Shown: positions 42,075 to 50,180 of the stretch, in pieces | How the letters are laid out: each line of letters starts with the position of its first letter | Position numbering within the stretch: the stretch's first letter is position 1 | Assembly (NCBI RefSeq): GCF_028200735.1 | Contig: NZ_JAQKPV010000015.1 | Coordinates: 87,407 to 151,406, forward strand | Direction of reading: 5' to 3' | DNA length: 64,000 nt | Origin: Streptomyces sp. ACA25 | GTDB lineage: Bacteria; Actinomycetota; Actinomycetes; Streptomycetales; Streptomycetaceae | Position numbers and translations under genes: made by a program | The notes under the pieces: model-generated | What the model saw: only the letters and a program-made list of their open reading frames with translations | What the model was told of the DNA's origin: nothing | The model's database searches: none

Positions 42075-42719
42075 TCATCCGGGGCGGAGGGGACGCACGA
42101 TCATGGCGTGCGGTCGCCAGCCGGGGTACGGCTCGGTGATCCCGAGCCGGGTGAACCCGTAGCGCGCGTAGCGGCCGAGAACGACCTCGTTGCCCGCGGC
42201 GACCAGTGCGGCGGCGCGTTCCTCGGAGCGAGCGGCGAGGAACTCCTGGAGCAGCGCGGCGCCGACCCGGGAGCGGCGCCAGGCGGTGTCGACGAGGAGT
42301 TCGCAGACGGCCACCGTCCGGCCGGGGTACTCGCGGGTGTGCTCCGGGCCGGGGTCCGGTGTCACACCGCGCCACCACGCGGTGTCCTCGGGAAGGGTGT
42401 AGCCGTAGACGAACCCGGCGACGCCGGTCCCGTCGTCGTTGCCGTCGAGGGCCGCGACCAGGGAGAACCCGGGCCGTCCGGTGTGCCGGCCCAGGCGCTC
42501 CGCGAGTGGCGGGTCGCTGTGGTCGCCGAGGTGCAGGGCGTCCGCGTGCACCCGCTCGTAGGCACCGGCCCAGGGGGTGAGGTCTCGGGCGATCTCGTCG
42601 GCTCCGTAGTGCGCGAGGCGCAGACCGGTGGGTATCCGGCCGGTCGGGGCGGACGGCCCGGCAGCGGGGTCGGCAGCGGTGGGGGTTGTCTTCGTGAGTC
42701 CGGCGGTGGAGCGGGACAC
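42075..42719 (-). CDS. GNAT-family N-acetyltransferase
   Basis: The 214-residue protein has a GNAT core: VAGFVYGYTL, ELLVDTAWRRSRVGAALLQEFLAA (acetyl-CoA pyrophosphate loop, here RRSRVG), and RYARYGFTRLG. It resembles general Acetyltransf_1 proteins rather than the IucB/DesC hydroxamate acyltransferases. GTG start at 42719, with AGGAGGA just upstream; longer in-frame extension upstream is low-complexity. In context it may acylate the N-hydroxy-diamine or act in self-protection. It follows the group II decarboxylase by 146 bp. Confidence 0.82.
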   Translation of the reverse strand: MSRSTAGLTKTTPTAADPAAGPSAPTGRIPTGLRLAHYGADEIARDLTPWAGAYERVHADALHLGDHSDPPLAERLGRHTGRPGFSLVAALDGNDDGTGVAGFVYGYTLPEDTAWWRGVTPDPGPEHTREYPGRTVAVCELLVDTAWRRSRVGAALLQEFLAARSEERAAALVAAGNEVVLGRYARYGFTRLGITEPYPGWRPHAMIVRPLRPG

Positions 42720-42865
42720 GGTTCCTCCTGTGGGCCGGCCGGGGCGACAGCTCCGGGCCGGGGTGCGTGGACGGTGGACGGTGGAGCAGCGGGCTCCCGC
42801 TGCGGGCGCGGGGCCGCAGCAGGCGGTGCGGGGAGGGGGTGGCCGGTGAGGCTGCCGTCGAGGGG

Positions 42866-44392
42866 TCACCGGGCGGCGGCCCGCAGCTCGACGGGTGCGG
42901 GCCGCCGGGCGGCTGGAGCGGGTACCGTCGGCTGCTCCACCTGGTCGGCGACCAGTTTCAGCAGGTCATCCAGGTCAGCGGCCGTGGTGTGGGGGTGGAG
43001 CAAGGTCGCCTTGAGCCACAGCCGCGGGCTCCCGTCGGCGTCCTGGGCCGTGGCCCGCCCCAGAACGGCGCGGCCCTCGGCGAGCAAGCGCCGACGGACG
43101 TCGGCGACGAGTGCGTCGCCCTGCGCGGTGGGCAGCAGGTCGGCCGCTGCAGGGCGGAAGAGGACGGTGCTGATACCGATGTCCCCGGGACGGCGCCGCA
43201 GCTCCGGGTGGGCGTCGATCGCCCGGCCGAACTGCTGCGCGGTGTTCACGCAGGTCTCGACGAGCCGGCCGAGGCCGGTGCGGCCCAGGGCCCGCAGCGT
43301 GGTGGCGATCTTCAGCGCATCGGGACGGCGTGAGGTACGGATCGAGCGGCTGAGCAGATCGGGCAGGCCGGCCTCGGTGTCGTCGTCGGCGTTGAGGTAG
43401 TCGGCGCGCATGGCCAGCGCGTCGAGGTTGCCTGTCTCCGCCACGGCCAGCACGCCCGCCGCGACCGGCTGCCAGCCGAGCTTGTGCAGGTCCCAGGTGA
43501 CGGAGACGGCCTGCTCGATGCCCCGCAGCCGGGGCGCGAGGGTGTCGCTGAACAGCAGGGGACCGCCGTAGGCCGCGTCCACATGGAGTTCCGCGCCGTG
43601 CCCCCTGGCGACCCGACCGAGCTCGGGCAGCGGGTCGATCAGCCCTTCATCGGTGGTGCCCGCGGTCGCCACGACGAGCACCTGGCTGCCGGCTGTGCCG
43701 ACGAGTGCCCGGTCGAGGGCGGCGGGCAGCATCCTCCCGCCGCGGCAGGCTACGGTCCGGGGGGCCGGGAGGCCCAGAATCCAGGCGGCCCGGTGGACGC
43801 TGTGGTGCGCGTTGGTGCCGCACACCACCTGGACGGTGCGGGCGCCGCGGGCGTGGGCCCGTTCGCGGGCGAGCAGCAGGGCGACGAGGTTGGACTCGGT
43901 GCCCCCGCTGGTGATGAGCGCGTCGGGCGCGGGCTGTGCGGGGTAGACCAGGGCGGCCAGCGCGGCGGTGACCTCGTCCTCGATGACCCCGGCGGCCGGT
44001 GCCTGGTCCCAGGAGTCCATGGAGGGGTTGAGGGCGGAGGCCGCGAAGTCGGCCGCGGCGGCGACTGCCAGCGGTGGGCAGTGGAGGTGGGCGACGCAGT
44101 GGGCGTCCGCCGGGTCGGCGGCCCCCTGAGCTGCGGCGCGCACCAGGTCGTAGAGCGCGTCGTGGGCGCCGACACCCTGTTCGGGGAGCACGGGGCCGCA
44201 CAGGGCGCGGGTACGGGCGGCGACAGCTCCGGGGCCGCCCGCGGGGAGCGGCCCGCCGCGGGCCGCCGCACCGTCGGCGAGCGCGTCGAGCGCGACGGCG
44301 GCCAGCGCTCGCAGCGTCCGGGGGTCGGAGGGGCCCGCGGCGAGGGCGGTGTCCTGACTGACAGTCGTCCTCCCGGGTGTCTTCATGTTCAT
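42866..44392 (-). CDS. Group II PLP-dependent decarboxylase (diaminobutyrate/lysine decarboxylase-like)
   Basis: The 508-residue enzyme is in the aromatic-amino-acid/glutamate decarboxylase family: AHLHCPPLAVAAAADF, ITSGGTESNLVALLLARE, HVDAAYGGPLLFSDTLAPRL and PLP lysine in TWDLHKLGWQ. Closest functional types are L-2,4-diaminobutyrate decarboxylase (gives 1,3-diaminopropane) and lysine decarboxylase DesA (gives cadaverine). It is the first enzyme gene of the siderophore operon and lies about 190 bp downstream of an iron box. The start is set at the ATG at 44392; an alternative Met is two codons later. A short open frame ends at this start codon. Confidence 0.88.
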   Translation of the reverse strand: MNMKTPGRTTVSQDTALAAGPSDPRTLRALAAVALDALADGAAARGGPLPAGGPGAVAARTRALCGPVLPEQGVGAHDALYDLVRAAAQGAADPADAHCVAHLHCPPLAVAAAADFAASALNPSMDSWDQAPAAGVIEDEVTAALAALVYPAQPAPDALITSGGTESNLVALLLARERAHARGARTVQVVCGTNAHHSVHRAAWILGLPAPRTVACRGGRMLPAALDRALVGTAGSQVLVVATAGTTDEGLIDPLPELGRVARGHGAELHVDAAYGGPLLFSDTLAPRLRGIEQAVSVTWDLHKLGWQPVAAGVLAVAETGNLDALAMRADYLNADDDTEAGLPDLLSRSIRTSRRPDALKIATTLRALGRTGLGRLVETCVNTAQQFGRAIDAHPELRRRPGDIGISTVLFRPAAADLLPTAQGDALVADVRRRLLAEGRAVLGRATAQDADGSPRLWLKATLLHPHTTAADLDDLLKLVADQVEQPTVPAPAARRPAPVELRAAAR

Positions 44393-44487
44393 GCGGCAGC
44401 CGCCGCAGCACCCGCCGGGGTGAGGGCTCCGGGTTGCGGAGGGAGCGCGGACGGCGCCGGTGAGTGGGGGAGGTGAGCACGCTGCAT
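44389..44487 (-). CDS. Possible 32-residue leader ORF of the siderophore operon
   Basis: An ATG at 44487 with GAAGGG 7 bases upstream opens a frame of 32 codons (MQRAHLPHSPAPSALPPQPG and an Ala-rich end). Its stop codon overlaps the decarboxylase ATG (ATGA), which would give coupled translation. No similarity recognised. It could be chance in this GC-rich DNA. Confidence 0.3.
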   Translation of the reverse strand: MQRAHLPHSPAPSALPPQPGALTPAGAAAAAA

Positions 44488-44538
44488 GCGGATGCCCTTC
44501 GGTGACGGTGGCACGGCGGTGAGGAGGCGCGGTGGCAG

Positions 44539-44558
44539 CACGGACGGGACCGTCCGTG
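44539..44558. promoter_or_regulatory. Palindrome between the iron box and the siderophore operon start
   Basis: CACGGACGG and CCGTCCGTG flank GA, a perfect 9-bp inverted repeat. It lies 25 bp from the iron box. It might be a second operator or a 5' UTR hairpin. Confidence 0.35.
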
Positions 44559-44582
44559 AGCACTCACGAGCGGCACAGCAAC

Positions 44583-44601
44583 TTAGGTTAGCCTAACCTG
44601 G
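44583..44601 (-). promoter_or_regulatory. Iron box (DmdR1/IdeR/DtxR-type operator)
   Basis: TTAGGTTAGCCTAACCTGG matches the actinomycete iron-box consensus TTAGGTTAGGCTAACCTAA at 16 of 19 positions, including the perfect AGGTTAG-C-CTAACCT core. It lies 191 bp upstream of the decarboxylase start. It predicts repression by Fe(II)-DmdR/IdeR. The 293 bp between this site and the pectate lyase stop hold no gene that I can support. Confidence 0.9.
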
Positions 44602-44894
44602 CTCGGTGTGGCACCTCGGGTTCCCTCGCCACCGGACGGCGTACCGGCTGCGCCGCCACCGCGCCTCCTCCTGCCCGCACCAACGACCGACGGGCCGTCA
44701 AGTAGCGCTGGACATCGGGGCGTTCACTGGAGCGCCCCGGTCGCGCAGGGCTGCCGGCCCGCGCTCCACGGCGGGGAGCCCTGCGCGGCGTGCGTGCGCA
44801 TCACGCCGCACAGGGCCCCAACCCGCGCCGGTCCTGACTGAGCCGGACGTGCCGCACCGGCCGGGAAGTGCCGGGGGCGGGAAGTGCCGGAGCG

Positions 44895-46238
44895 TCAGTC
44901 GAGTTTCCCGGCACCGGCGTTGCGCGGCACGTCCCGGCTCACCTTGGCCACGGGGTCGATCTTCTCGTACAGCCAGGGGGTCCAGCCGGCCTCGGTGCCG
45001 AGCGGCGAGCCGGGGCGCGCCGCGTTGTGGGCGCTGACGACGTCCACCTGGTGACGCCGGGAGACACCGTTGAGGTACGTCCCGGTCTCGTACAGGTCGG
45101 TACCGTTCCAGCGGTGGGCGATGCTCCCCGGGGCGATCGGCCCCTCGAAGTAGTTGTTCTGCGCGTATATCGAGGACTCCAGGCCCACTCCCCAGGCGTA
45201 GTCGAAGATGCCCTCATCGGTGACCCGGTAGTGGTTGTTGTAGAGGTGCACCTCCCCGCGGCGCACCCGCGGGGAACGCTGCATGACGTTCTCGAAGAGG
45301 TTGTGGTGGTAGGTGACCCGCAGCCGCCCGATGTCCTCCTGGTGGCCGTCACCGCCCCCCACCAGCATGCCCTTGTCGTAGTTGTCGAAGTGGTTGTACG
45401 ACATCGTGACCAGGTCGGATCCGCGGGTGATGTCCACCGAGCCGTCGTAGATCATGAAGGTGCGCCCGAAGTGCTCCTGTTCGGGACGTCCGCCGCCGTC
45501 GAACGTGTTGTGGTCCATCCATACATGGGTGGAGCTGTGCACCCAGACGGCGTCGAACTCGGAGTTCCAGTTGCCCGCGGCGCCGTCCAGCGGGTCCCAG
45601 GCAGGGAAGCAGTCGGCGTTGTCGGCGAAGGTGAGGTTGCGGACGATCACGTTCTGCGCGCCCCGGATGTACATCGCCCCGCCGGTGATCCGGGCGTCCT
45701 TGCCCAGGCCGACCAGCGTGGTGTTGGAGGGGACCCGGTAGATGCTGTGCGCGGCCTGGTTCCGGTGCGAGCGGTCCCTGGCTTCCTCCAGGGGACCGTG
45801 CGGGCGCTCGTCCATGCCCCAGGTCTCCGGGTCGTACGCCTCGAGATAGGCGGCCAGGCTGTACCCGGGGTCGGCGAAGTACCCGCAGTCGACCGGTCGG
45901 TCCTGCTCGTCGACGTTGATGTCGATCGTCCCGCTGACGTAAATGATCTTCGGAGTGTCGTTGTCCTGCTCGCCCAGCGCGGCCAGCAGTTCGGACCGGG
46001 TCGAGACGGTGTGCACGTCCCCGGGTGCGGCCGAGGCCCCTCCTGTGGTGCCCCTGCCGTATGCCGCCCACCCGTCGCGGGGGCCGAGCACCTGGTGTCC
46101 GAGTGCGGTCCCGGACCCCCGGGACAGCGGTCCGGCCACGGTCTCGCCTGCCTCTTCGGAGCCCGTGGCAGCCGGGGCGGCGACCGCGAGCAGGGCAATC
46201 GCACATGCTCCGGCGAACGCCTTGGTGATGAGTCTCAT
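44895..46238 (-). CDS. Secreted pectate lyase (PL1 family)
   Basis: The 447-residue protein has a Sec signal peptide (MRLITKAFAGACAIALLAVAAPAATG). The mature part is a parallel beta-helix PL1 enzyme: STRSELLAAL, SNTTLVGLGKDARITGG, the calcium region DAVWVHSSTHVWMDHNTFDGG, DGSVDITRGSDLVTMSYNHF, and RSPRVRRGEVHLYNNHYR with the catalytic Arg. It cleaves polygalacturonate by beta-elimination outside the cell. The gene is preceded by two palindromes of LacI-operator shape and is likely substrate-induced. No other pectin gene is adjacent. Confidence 0.93.
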   Translation of the reverse strand: MRLITKAFAGACAIALLAVAAPAATGSEEAGETVAGPLSRGSGTALGHQVLGPRDGWAAYGRGTTGGASAAPGDVHTVSTRSELLAALGEQDNDTPKIIYVSGTIDINVDEQDRPVDCGYFADPGYSLAAYLEAYDPETWGMDERPHGPLEEARDRSHRNQAAHSIYRVPSNTTLVGLGKDARITGGAMYIRGAQNVIVRNLTFADNADCFPAWDPLDGAAGNWNSEFDAVWVHSSTHVWMDHNTFDGGGRPEQEHFGRTFMIYDGSVDITRGSDLVTMSYNHFDNYDKGMLVGGGDGHQEDIGRLRVTYHHNLFENVMQRSPRVRRGEVHLYNNHYRVTDEGIFDYAWGVGLESSIYAQNNYFEGPIAPGSIAHRWNGTDLYETGTYLNGVSRRHQVDVVSAHNAARPGSPLGTEAGWTPWLYEKIDPVAKVSRDVPRNAGAGKLD

Positions 46239-46337
46239 CGGCGTGTTCCTTCTTCTCCCTGGTGACCGTCCCGGCACGTCGGCCACCTCGCCCGAGCGGA
46301 CTCACCGAGGCATGAAGGCGCACAGCAAGGCATTCTC

Positions 46338-46351
46338 TGCAAGGGTTTGTA
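46338..46351. promoter_or_regulatory. LacI-type operator-like site near the pectate lyase promoter
   Basis: TGCAAGGGTTTGTA has the TGCAA-n4-TTG(C/T)A layout shared with the palindrome at 46479. It lies 100 bp upstream of the pectate lyase start, where it would cover a promoter. Confidence 0.35.
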
Positions 46352-46478
46352 GCCGCAGACAGTCCGGGACATGACATTGTGCGGGCCCATAGTCCAGCGC
46401 CAAGCCTGGGAAAACAAGGGATGCGTCCACACCGAACACGTAAGGCAGCGAGGGATGCACACGGACGGAGAGTCATTT

Positions 46479-46496
46479 CCTGCAATCGATTGCAGG
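46479..46496. promoter_or_regulatory. 18-bp perfect palindrome, LacI-family operator type
   Basis: CCTGCAATCGATTGCAGG is a perfect palindrome with a central CG, as in operators of LacI-family regulators. It lies 241 bp upstream of the pectate lyase and 27 bp past the end of the alcohol dehydrogenase gene. Confidence 0.5.
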
Positions 46497-46522
46497 TGCC
46501 ACCGGATCCCCAGCCGAGCCGG

Positions 46523-47524
46523 TCAGGGCCGGAGGATCAGCCGGACCGTGCCGCCGGCCCCGGACGCGAGCCGGTGGACGGCCTCCGCGGCCTCGCTGAG
46601 CGGCAGCACGTCGCTGATGGACCGGGAGAGGTCCAGGCGGTTCTTCCGGACCAGGGTGAGCAATCGCCGCACATCACCCTCGGTGGAGCCGAAGTGCCCG
46701 CGCGCCTGCTGCCGGAAGTAGCTGAAAGCCGTGCTCTCGGTCAGCGTCAGCGGCCGCCCGGTGAGCCCCACCAGGATCAGCTGACCGCCCGGGCCCAGAC
46801 AGCGCACTGCCTGGTCGGGAAAGGTGGGCACCCCCGCGAAGTCGAAGGCAACGTCCAGCCCGGTGCCGCCGGTCTCGGCGCGCAGCTGCTCGGCCAGCTG
46901 CGGATCGGCCGGGTCGAAGGCCGCGTCGGCGCCGAACTCCAGGGAGCGCGCCCGGGCCTCGGGCAGCGGGTCGACCGCCAGGAGAGGCACCGCGCCCACC
47001 AGGCGCAGCAGCTGCACGGCGTGCGTACCCAGCCCTCCCACCCCCCAGACCCCCACCGGACGGCCGGCCACGACCCTCGCGGTCCTGGTGATCGCCGCCC
47101 ACGGGGTGGACACCGCGTCCGGGATGATCGCCGCCTGCTCCAGCGGCAGGTCGTCCGGGACCGGGATCACCGTGTCCTCGGTGGCAAGTGCGTACTCGGC
47201 CCACCCGCCGTCGCAGTCCACTCCCCGGGTCCACGGCACGCCGTCCCGCTTCTCCCCCGCGTGCAGCAGCACCCGCTGACCCGTCGCCCAGCGGGTCACC
47301 CCCTCCCCCAGGACCGCTACCTCACCCGCGACCTCATGGCCGAGGGTGACAGCCTCCTCCGGCAGCCGGCTTGGGGTCAGCGTGCCGTCGATCAAGTGCA
47401 CGTCGGACATGCACACGCCCGCCGCCCGGACCTGGACCAGCACCTCTCCCGCTCCCGGCTCGGGGACGGGGACCTCCTCGACCGCGAACTCCCCTGACCT
47501 GACATGCAGTCTTCCTGCGAGCAC
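46523..47524 (-). CDS. Zinc-type alcohol dehydrogenase (MDR superfamily)
   Basis: The 333-residue protein has catalytic-zinc ligands Cys in AAGVCMSDVHLI and His in TLGHEVAGEV, and the NAD(P)-binding GVWGVGGLGTHAVQLLRLVG. The structural-zinc four-Cys loop is absent. Typical MDR catalytic-domain layout. Substrate unknown. Divergent from the HAD-like gene at 47824 across a 299-bp gap in which I see no convincing gene or motif. Confidence 0.88.
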   Translation of the reverse strand: MLAGRLHVRSGEFAVEEVPVPEPGAGEVLVQVRAAGVCMSDVHLIDGTLTPSRLPEEAVTLGHEVAGEVAVLGEGVTRWATGQRVLLHAGEKRDGVPWTRGVDCDGGWAEYALATEDTVIPVPDDLPLEQAAIIPDAVSTPWAAITRTARVVAGRPVGVWGVGGLGTHAVQLLRLVGAVPLLAVDPLPEARARSLEFGADAAFDPADPQLAEQLRAETGGTGLDVAFDFAGVPTFPDQAVRCLGPGGQLILVGLTGRPLTLTESTAFSYFRQQARGHFGSTEGDVRRLLTLVRKNRLDLSRSISDVLPLSEAAEAVHRLASGAGGTVRLILRP

Positions 47525-47823
47525 CGTCGTCTCCTGTTCCCGGTCGGCACGCGCCCTCCCGGCTCAGGGTGGTCGTGCCGGCCCGACCGTCCGAGGCCGG
47601 ACCGGCGCGGGTCCCGGCGGGACCCCGCCCTTCTGCGATCGTGCGGCCGGGGCCGGACCGCGGCAACTCGAGCGCCGCTCCGCGCTCCACGGCCCCGGAG
47701 CCCTGGCCCGGACACCACCCGGCAGCTGGTCGTCGCCGGTTCCCGGCGGTGCGCTGCGGAAATCCGTTTGCCACCTCGCGGCGCGCACTGAGAGGCTCGC
47801 GCACCAGTCAAGGAGTTCCTGAG

Positions 47824-48423
47824 GTGCGAGGTGAGGGCATGACGGCGGCCGGGAAGCGCGGGTCGCACCGGGACGAACGCGCGGGACACCGCGACGCGGC
47901 GCCGGTGCTCGGCGTGGACGTGGGCGGGGTGATCATCGCCCGCGTCGCCGCCGGAGCGGACACCTCGTTCTTCGGCTCGCAGCCCTTGACGACTCCGGCC
48001 GTGGAGGGCGTGTTCGCCACGCTCGCTCTGCTGACGGCTGAGCCCTTCGGACAGCGGGTGCACCTGGTGTCGACAGCCGGTCCGAGAGTGGCCCGGAACA
48101 CCCGGGCGTGGCTGCACCACCACGAGTTCTTCCGCCGCACCGGTATCCCGGCCACCCACCTGCATTTCGTCCGCAAGCGTGCCGACAAGGCGCCGGTCTG
48201 CACGGGACTGGGCATCACGCACTTCATCGACGACCACCTCGATGTCCTGGAGCACCTGACCACGGTCAGCCACCGGTACCTGTTCCTCGGCGGGCTGGGT
48301 GACGCACCGGCCCCGGCGGAGACGCCGCCGTGGGCAACGGTGGCGGACACCTGGACCGAGCTCGCCGTCGCGATACGGAACAGTCCGCCGGTTGCCCCGG
48401 ACACCCCGGCCCCGGCGCCCTGA
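47824..48423 (+). CDS. HAD-like hydrolase or phosphatase, uncharacterised
   Basis: A 199-residue protein. The start VLGVDVGGVIIARV has a DVGGVI motif that corresponds to the HAD nucleophile region DxDGVI, but the second residue differs (DVG), so activity is uncertain. LVSTAGPRVARNTRAWL resembles motif II and THFIDDHLDVLEHL motif IV (DD). The order supports a HAD-superfamily fold. AAGGAG 8 bases upstream favours the GTG at 47824; an ATG at 47839 is an alternative. It is convergent with the DUF2867 gene. Confidence 0.7.
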   Translation: MRGEGMTAAGKRGSHRDERAGHRDAAPVLGVDVGGVIIARVAAGADTSFFGSQPLTTPAVEGVFATLALLTAEPFGQRVHLVSTAGPRVARNTRAWLHHHEFFRRTGIPATHLHFVRKRADKAPVCTGLGITHFIDDHLDVLEHLTTVSHRYLFLGGLGDAPAPAETPPWATVADTWTELAVAIRNSPPVAPDTPAPAP

Positions 48424-48441
48424 GCGGGGGCCGGCCGTGCG

Positions 48442-49425
48442 CTACCCGGCCGGCCCCGGAGCGGCAGCCGCACGGGCTCCGGGGGTCGCCCCCAGGGCCA
48501 GCTCCCGGTGCGTGCGGCGCAGCATCGTGCGGATCACGAAGGGGTGGACCCGGCGCACCACGGCGAAGTAGAGGCGGCCGCGCCGGTTGTTGAGGCGGGT
48601 GACCGTGGTGAGCGTCAGTCTGCGGTCCGCGGACAGCAGGGAGATCCGGAAGTCCAGGTGACCGGAGTCGGCACCGAGCAGGATTTCCCCCTCCCGGCGG
48701 GCGAGCACCGGGAATACGTCCCCGCGGGTGTCCGGCCGGATTCCGACCAGGCCGACAAGCGCCTGCCGCAGCGCGAAGAGCGCCCGGATGCTCCTGGGCG
48801 GGCTGCTGAACACCGCGCGCCAGGCGTCCGGGTCCTGGGGCATCGCCGGATGCAGCCGGACCTGGAAGGCGTCCGCGAAGTCGACCCGGCCGAAGGCCTC
48901 CTGCGCGAGGCGGGCCCCGGCCGGCATCGGCACCCGGCGAGGCCGTTCCCACAGCAGGCGGTGGAGCAGCCGCACCCACGGGGACCATCGGACCGGCCGC
49001 GGCAGGGAACCGGTCGCCGCACGCTGCATGTTGTCGAACAGTTCATCGAACAGGGCGTTGTGCAAGGGGCGGAAGACAAAGATCCACGCCCACCGCATGC
49101 GGCCCTTCGGCCGGACCTCCAAGCGGTGCCGCACCCGGCAGCGGTCCGGCCCCATCGGTTCCACGACCAGCTCGTGGAAGCCGCTCCACAGAGCGGTGAA
49201 GCGGAAACGCAGCCGTCGGCCCGGCTCGTACGCGTCGACGGCGTACCGGATGGGCCCGTGGCCGCCCTCCGCCCTTGCCCCCAGAGGCCGGTCGAAGCGG
49301 AGCGCCGGCCAGGCGGGGGCCGGCCAGAGCGGATCGTCAGCGGCGGCGAGCCGGTCCATGAGGGCTCCTGGCCGGCCGGCGGGGACGTCGAGCACACGCT
49401 CGTGCACGGTGTGGAAAGTACGCAT
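48442..49425 (-). CDS. SRPBCC-like plus DUF2867 protein
   Basis: The 327-residue protein has an N-terminal half that looks like an SRPBCC (polyketide cyclase/START) domain (FTALWSGFHELVVEPMGPDRCRVRHRLEV) and a C-terminal half like DUF2867 (VDFADAFQVRL, SLLSADRRLTLTTVTRLNNRRGRLYFAVVRRVHP). The two often occur fused or adjacent to SDR proteins. Function unknown; a hydrophobic small-ligand role is likely. The start is the ATG at 49425 with GGAGG just upstream. It is divergent from a TetR regulator and separated by only 52 bp that carry two operator-like palindromes, so control by that regulator is very likely. Confidence 0.82.
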   Translation of the reverse strand: MRTFHTVHERVLDVPAGRPGALMDRLAAADDPLWPAPAWPALRFDRPLGARAEGGHGPIRYAVDAYEPGRRLRFRFTALWSGFHELVVEPMGPDRCRVRHRLEVRPKGRMRWAWIFVFRPLHNALFDELFDNMQRAATGSLPRPVRWSPWVRLLHRLLWERPRRVPMPAGARLAQEAFGRVDFADAFQVRLHPAMPQDPDAWRAVFSSPPRSIRALFALRQALVGLVGIRPDTRGDVFPVLARREGEILLGADSGHLDFRISLLSADRRLTLTTVTRLNNRRGRLYFAVVRRVHPFVIRTMLRRTHRELALGATPGARAAAAPGPAG

Positions 49426-49433
49426 CAGGACCT

Positions 49434-49451
49434 CCATACGGAAGCGTATGG
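49434..49451. promoter_or_regulatory. TetR operator, copy 1
   Basis: CCATACG and CGTATGG flank GAAG. It is 18 bp long and its layout matches the centre of the palindrome at 49451-49482 (CCGTACGG...CCGTACGG), spaced 24 bp centre to centre. It sits directly upstream of the DUF2867 gene RBS. Confidence 0.65.
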
Positions 49452-49482
49452 CCATGACCGTACGGTACCGTACGGTCATGGC
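49451..49482. promoter_or_regulatory. TetR operator, copy 2: 32-bp perfect palindrome over the regulator start
   Basis: Bases 49451-49482 are a perfect palindrome with 16-bp half-sites (core CCGTACGGTACCGTACGG). The regulator ATG (49478) lies inside it. This would allow strong autorepression together with repression of the divergent gene. Confidence 0.8.
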
Positions 49483-50113
49483 ACAACAGCGGCGGCAGCG
49501 TCCCTCCCTGACAGCCGAGGACTGGGCGGAGGCCGCCCTCTCCGCGATCCGCGAGGGCGGTGGCCTGTCCGCTGTCGCGGTGGAGCCGCTCGCCGTCCGT
49601 CTCGGCGCCACCAAGGGCAGCTTCTACTGGCACTTCGCCAACCGGGAGGCGCTGGTCGATGCCGCGCTGGCCCGCTGGGAGCAGCAGGCCACGGATGCCG
49701 TCATAGCCCGCCTGGCCGAGGAGCCGGAGCCGGCGGTCCGGCTGCGCAGGCTGTTCGCGGTGACCAGTCTGGCCGCCGCCGAGGACCCGGTGGAGCCGGC
49801 GCTGCTCGCCCAGGCCGGTCACCCCCGGGTCGCGGCAGCCCTGCACCGGGTCGTTCTGCGGCGGCTGGACTACCTGACGGAGCTGTTCAGCGAGCTCGGT
49901 TTCACCCCGGACGAAGCCCGCCGGCGGAGCCTGCACGCCTATTCCGGCTACCTCGGCCACGCTCAGCTGGCTCACGCCGTCCCGGAGGTACTGCCCCGGG
50001 GCCCGGAGGCCCGCACCTACCTGGACGGCATTCTGCGGAGCCTGCTCAGCCCTGTGCCCTCACCCGGGACAGCGGAGGCCACGGACACGCGCGGCACCGG
50101 CGCCGAACTCTGA
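49478..50113 (+). CDS. TetR-family transcriptional regulator
   Basis: The 211-residue protein has an N-terminal helix-turn-helix (about residues 10-60: LTAEDWAEAALSAI, VAVEPLAVRLGATKGSFYWHFANREALVDAAL), the typical TetR signature ending in F-Y-W-H-F. The C-terminal ligand domain is variable. The start used is the ATG at 49478; an ATG at 49454 in the same frame would add eight residues read from the palindrome. Likely represses itself and the divergent SRPBCC/DUF2867 gene. A hairpin terminator follows at 50181. Confidence 0.9.
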   Translation: MAQQRRQRPSLTAEDWAEAALSAIREGGGLSAVAVEPLAVRLGATKGSFYWHFANREALVDAALARWEQQATDAVIARLAEEPEPAVRLRRLFAVTSLAAAEDPVEPALLAQAGHPRVAAALHRVVLRRLDYLTELFSELGFTPDEARRRSLHAYSGYLGHAQLAHAVPEVLPRGPEARTYLDGILRSLLSPVPSPGTAEATDTRGTGAEL

Positions 50114-50180
50114 TCCGGGCCCGTCACGGATGCGCCGTGCACCCGGCCCTCGGGCCCGTCGCCCGGATCCGGGCAGCGGG

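Noticed and set aside
34203..44392. Siderophore operon as the desferrioxamine (des) locus
   Set aside because: Two IucA/IucC synthetases and a type III decarboxylase do not fit desABCD. The GNAT protein is also not DesC-like.
44861..44894. Direct repeat CGGGAAGTGCCGG near the pectate lyase stop
   Set aside because: Only two short copies, no conserved spacing or link to a promoter; probably chance or part of a weak 3' structure.
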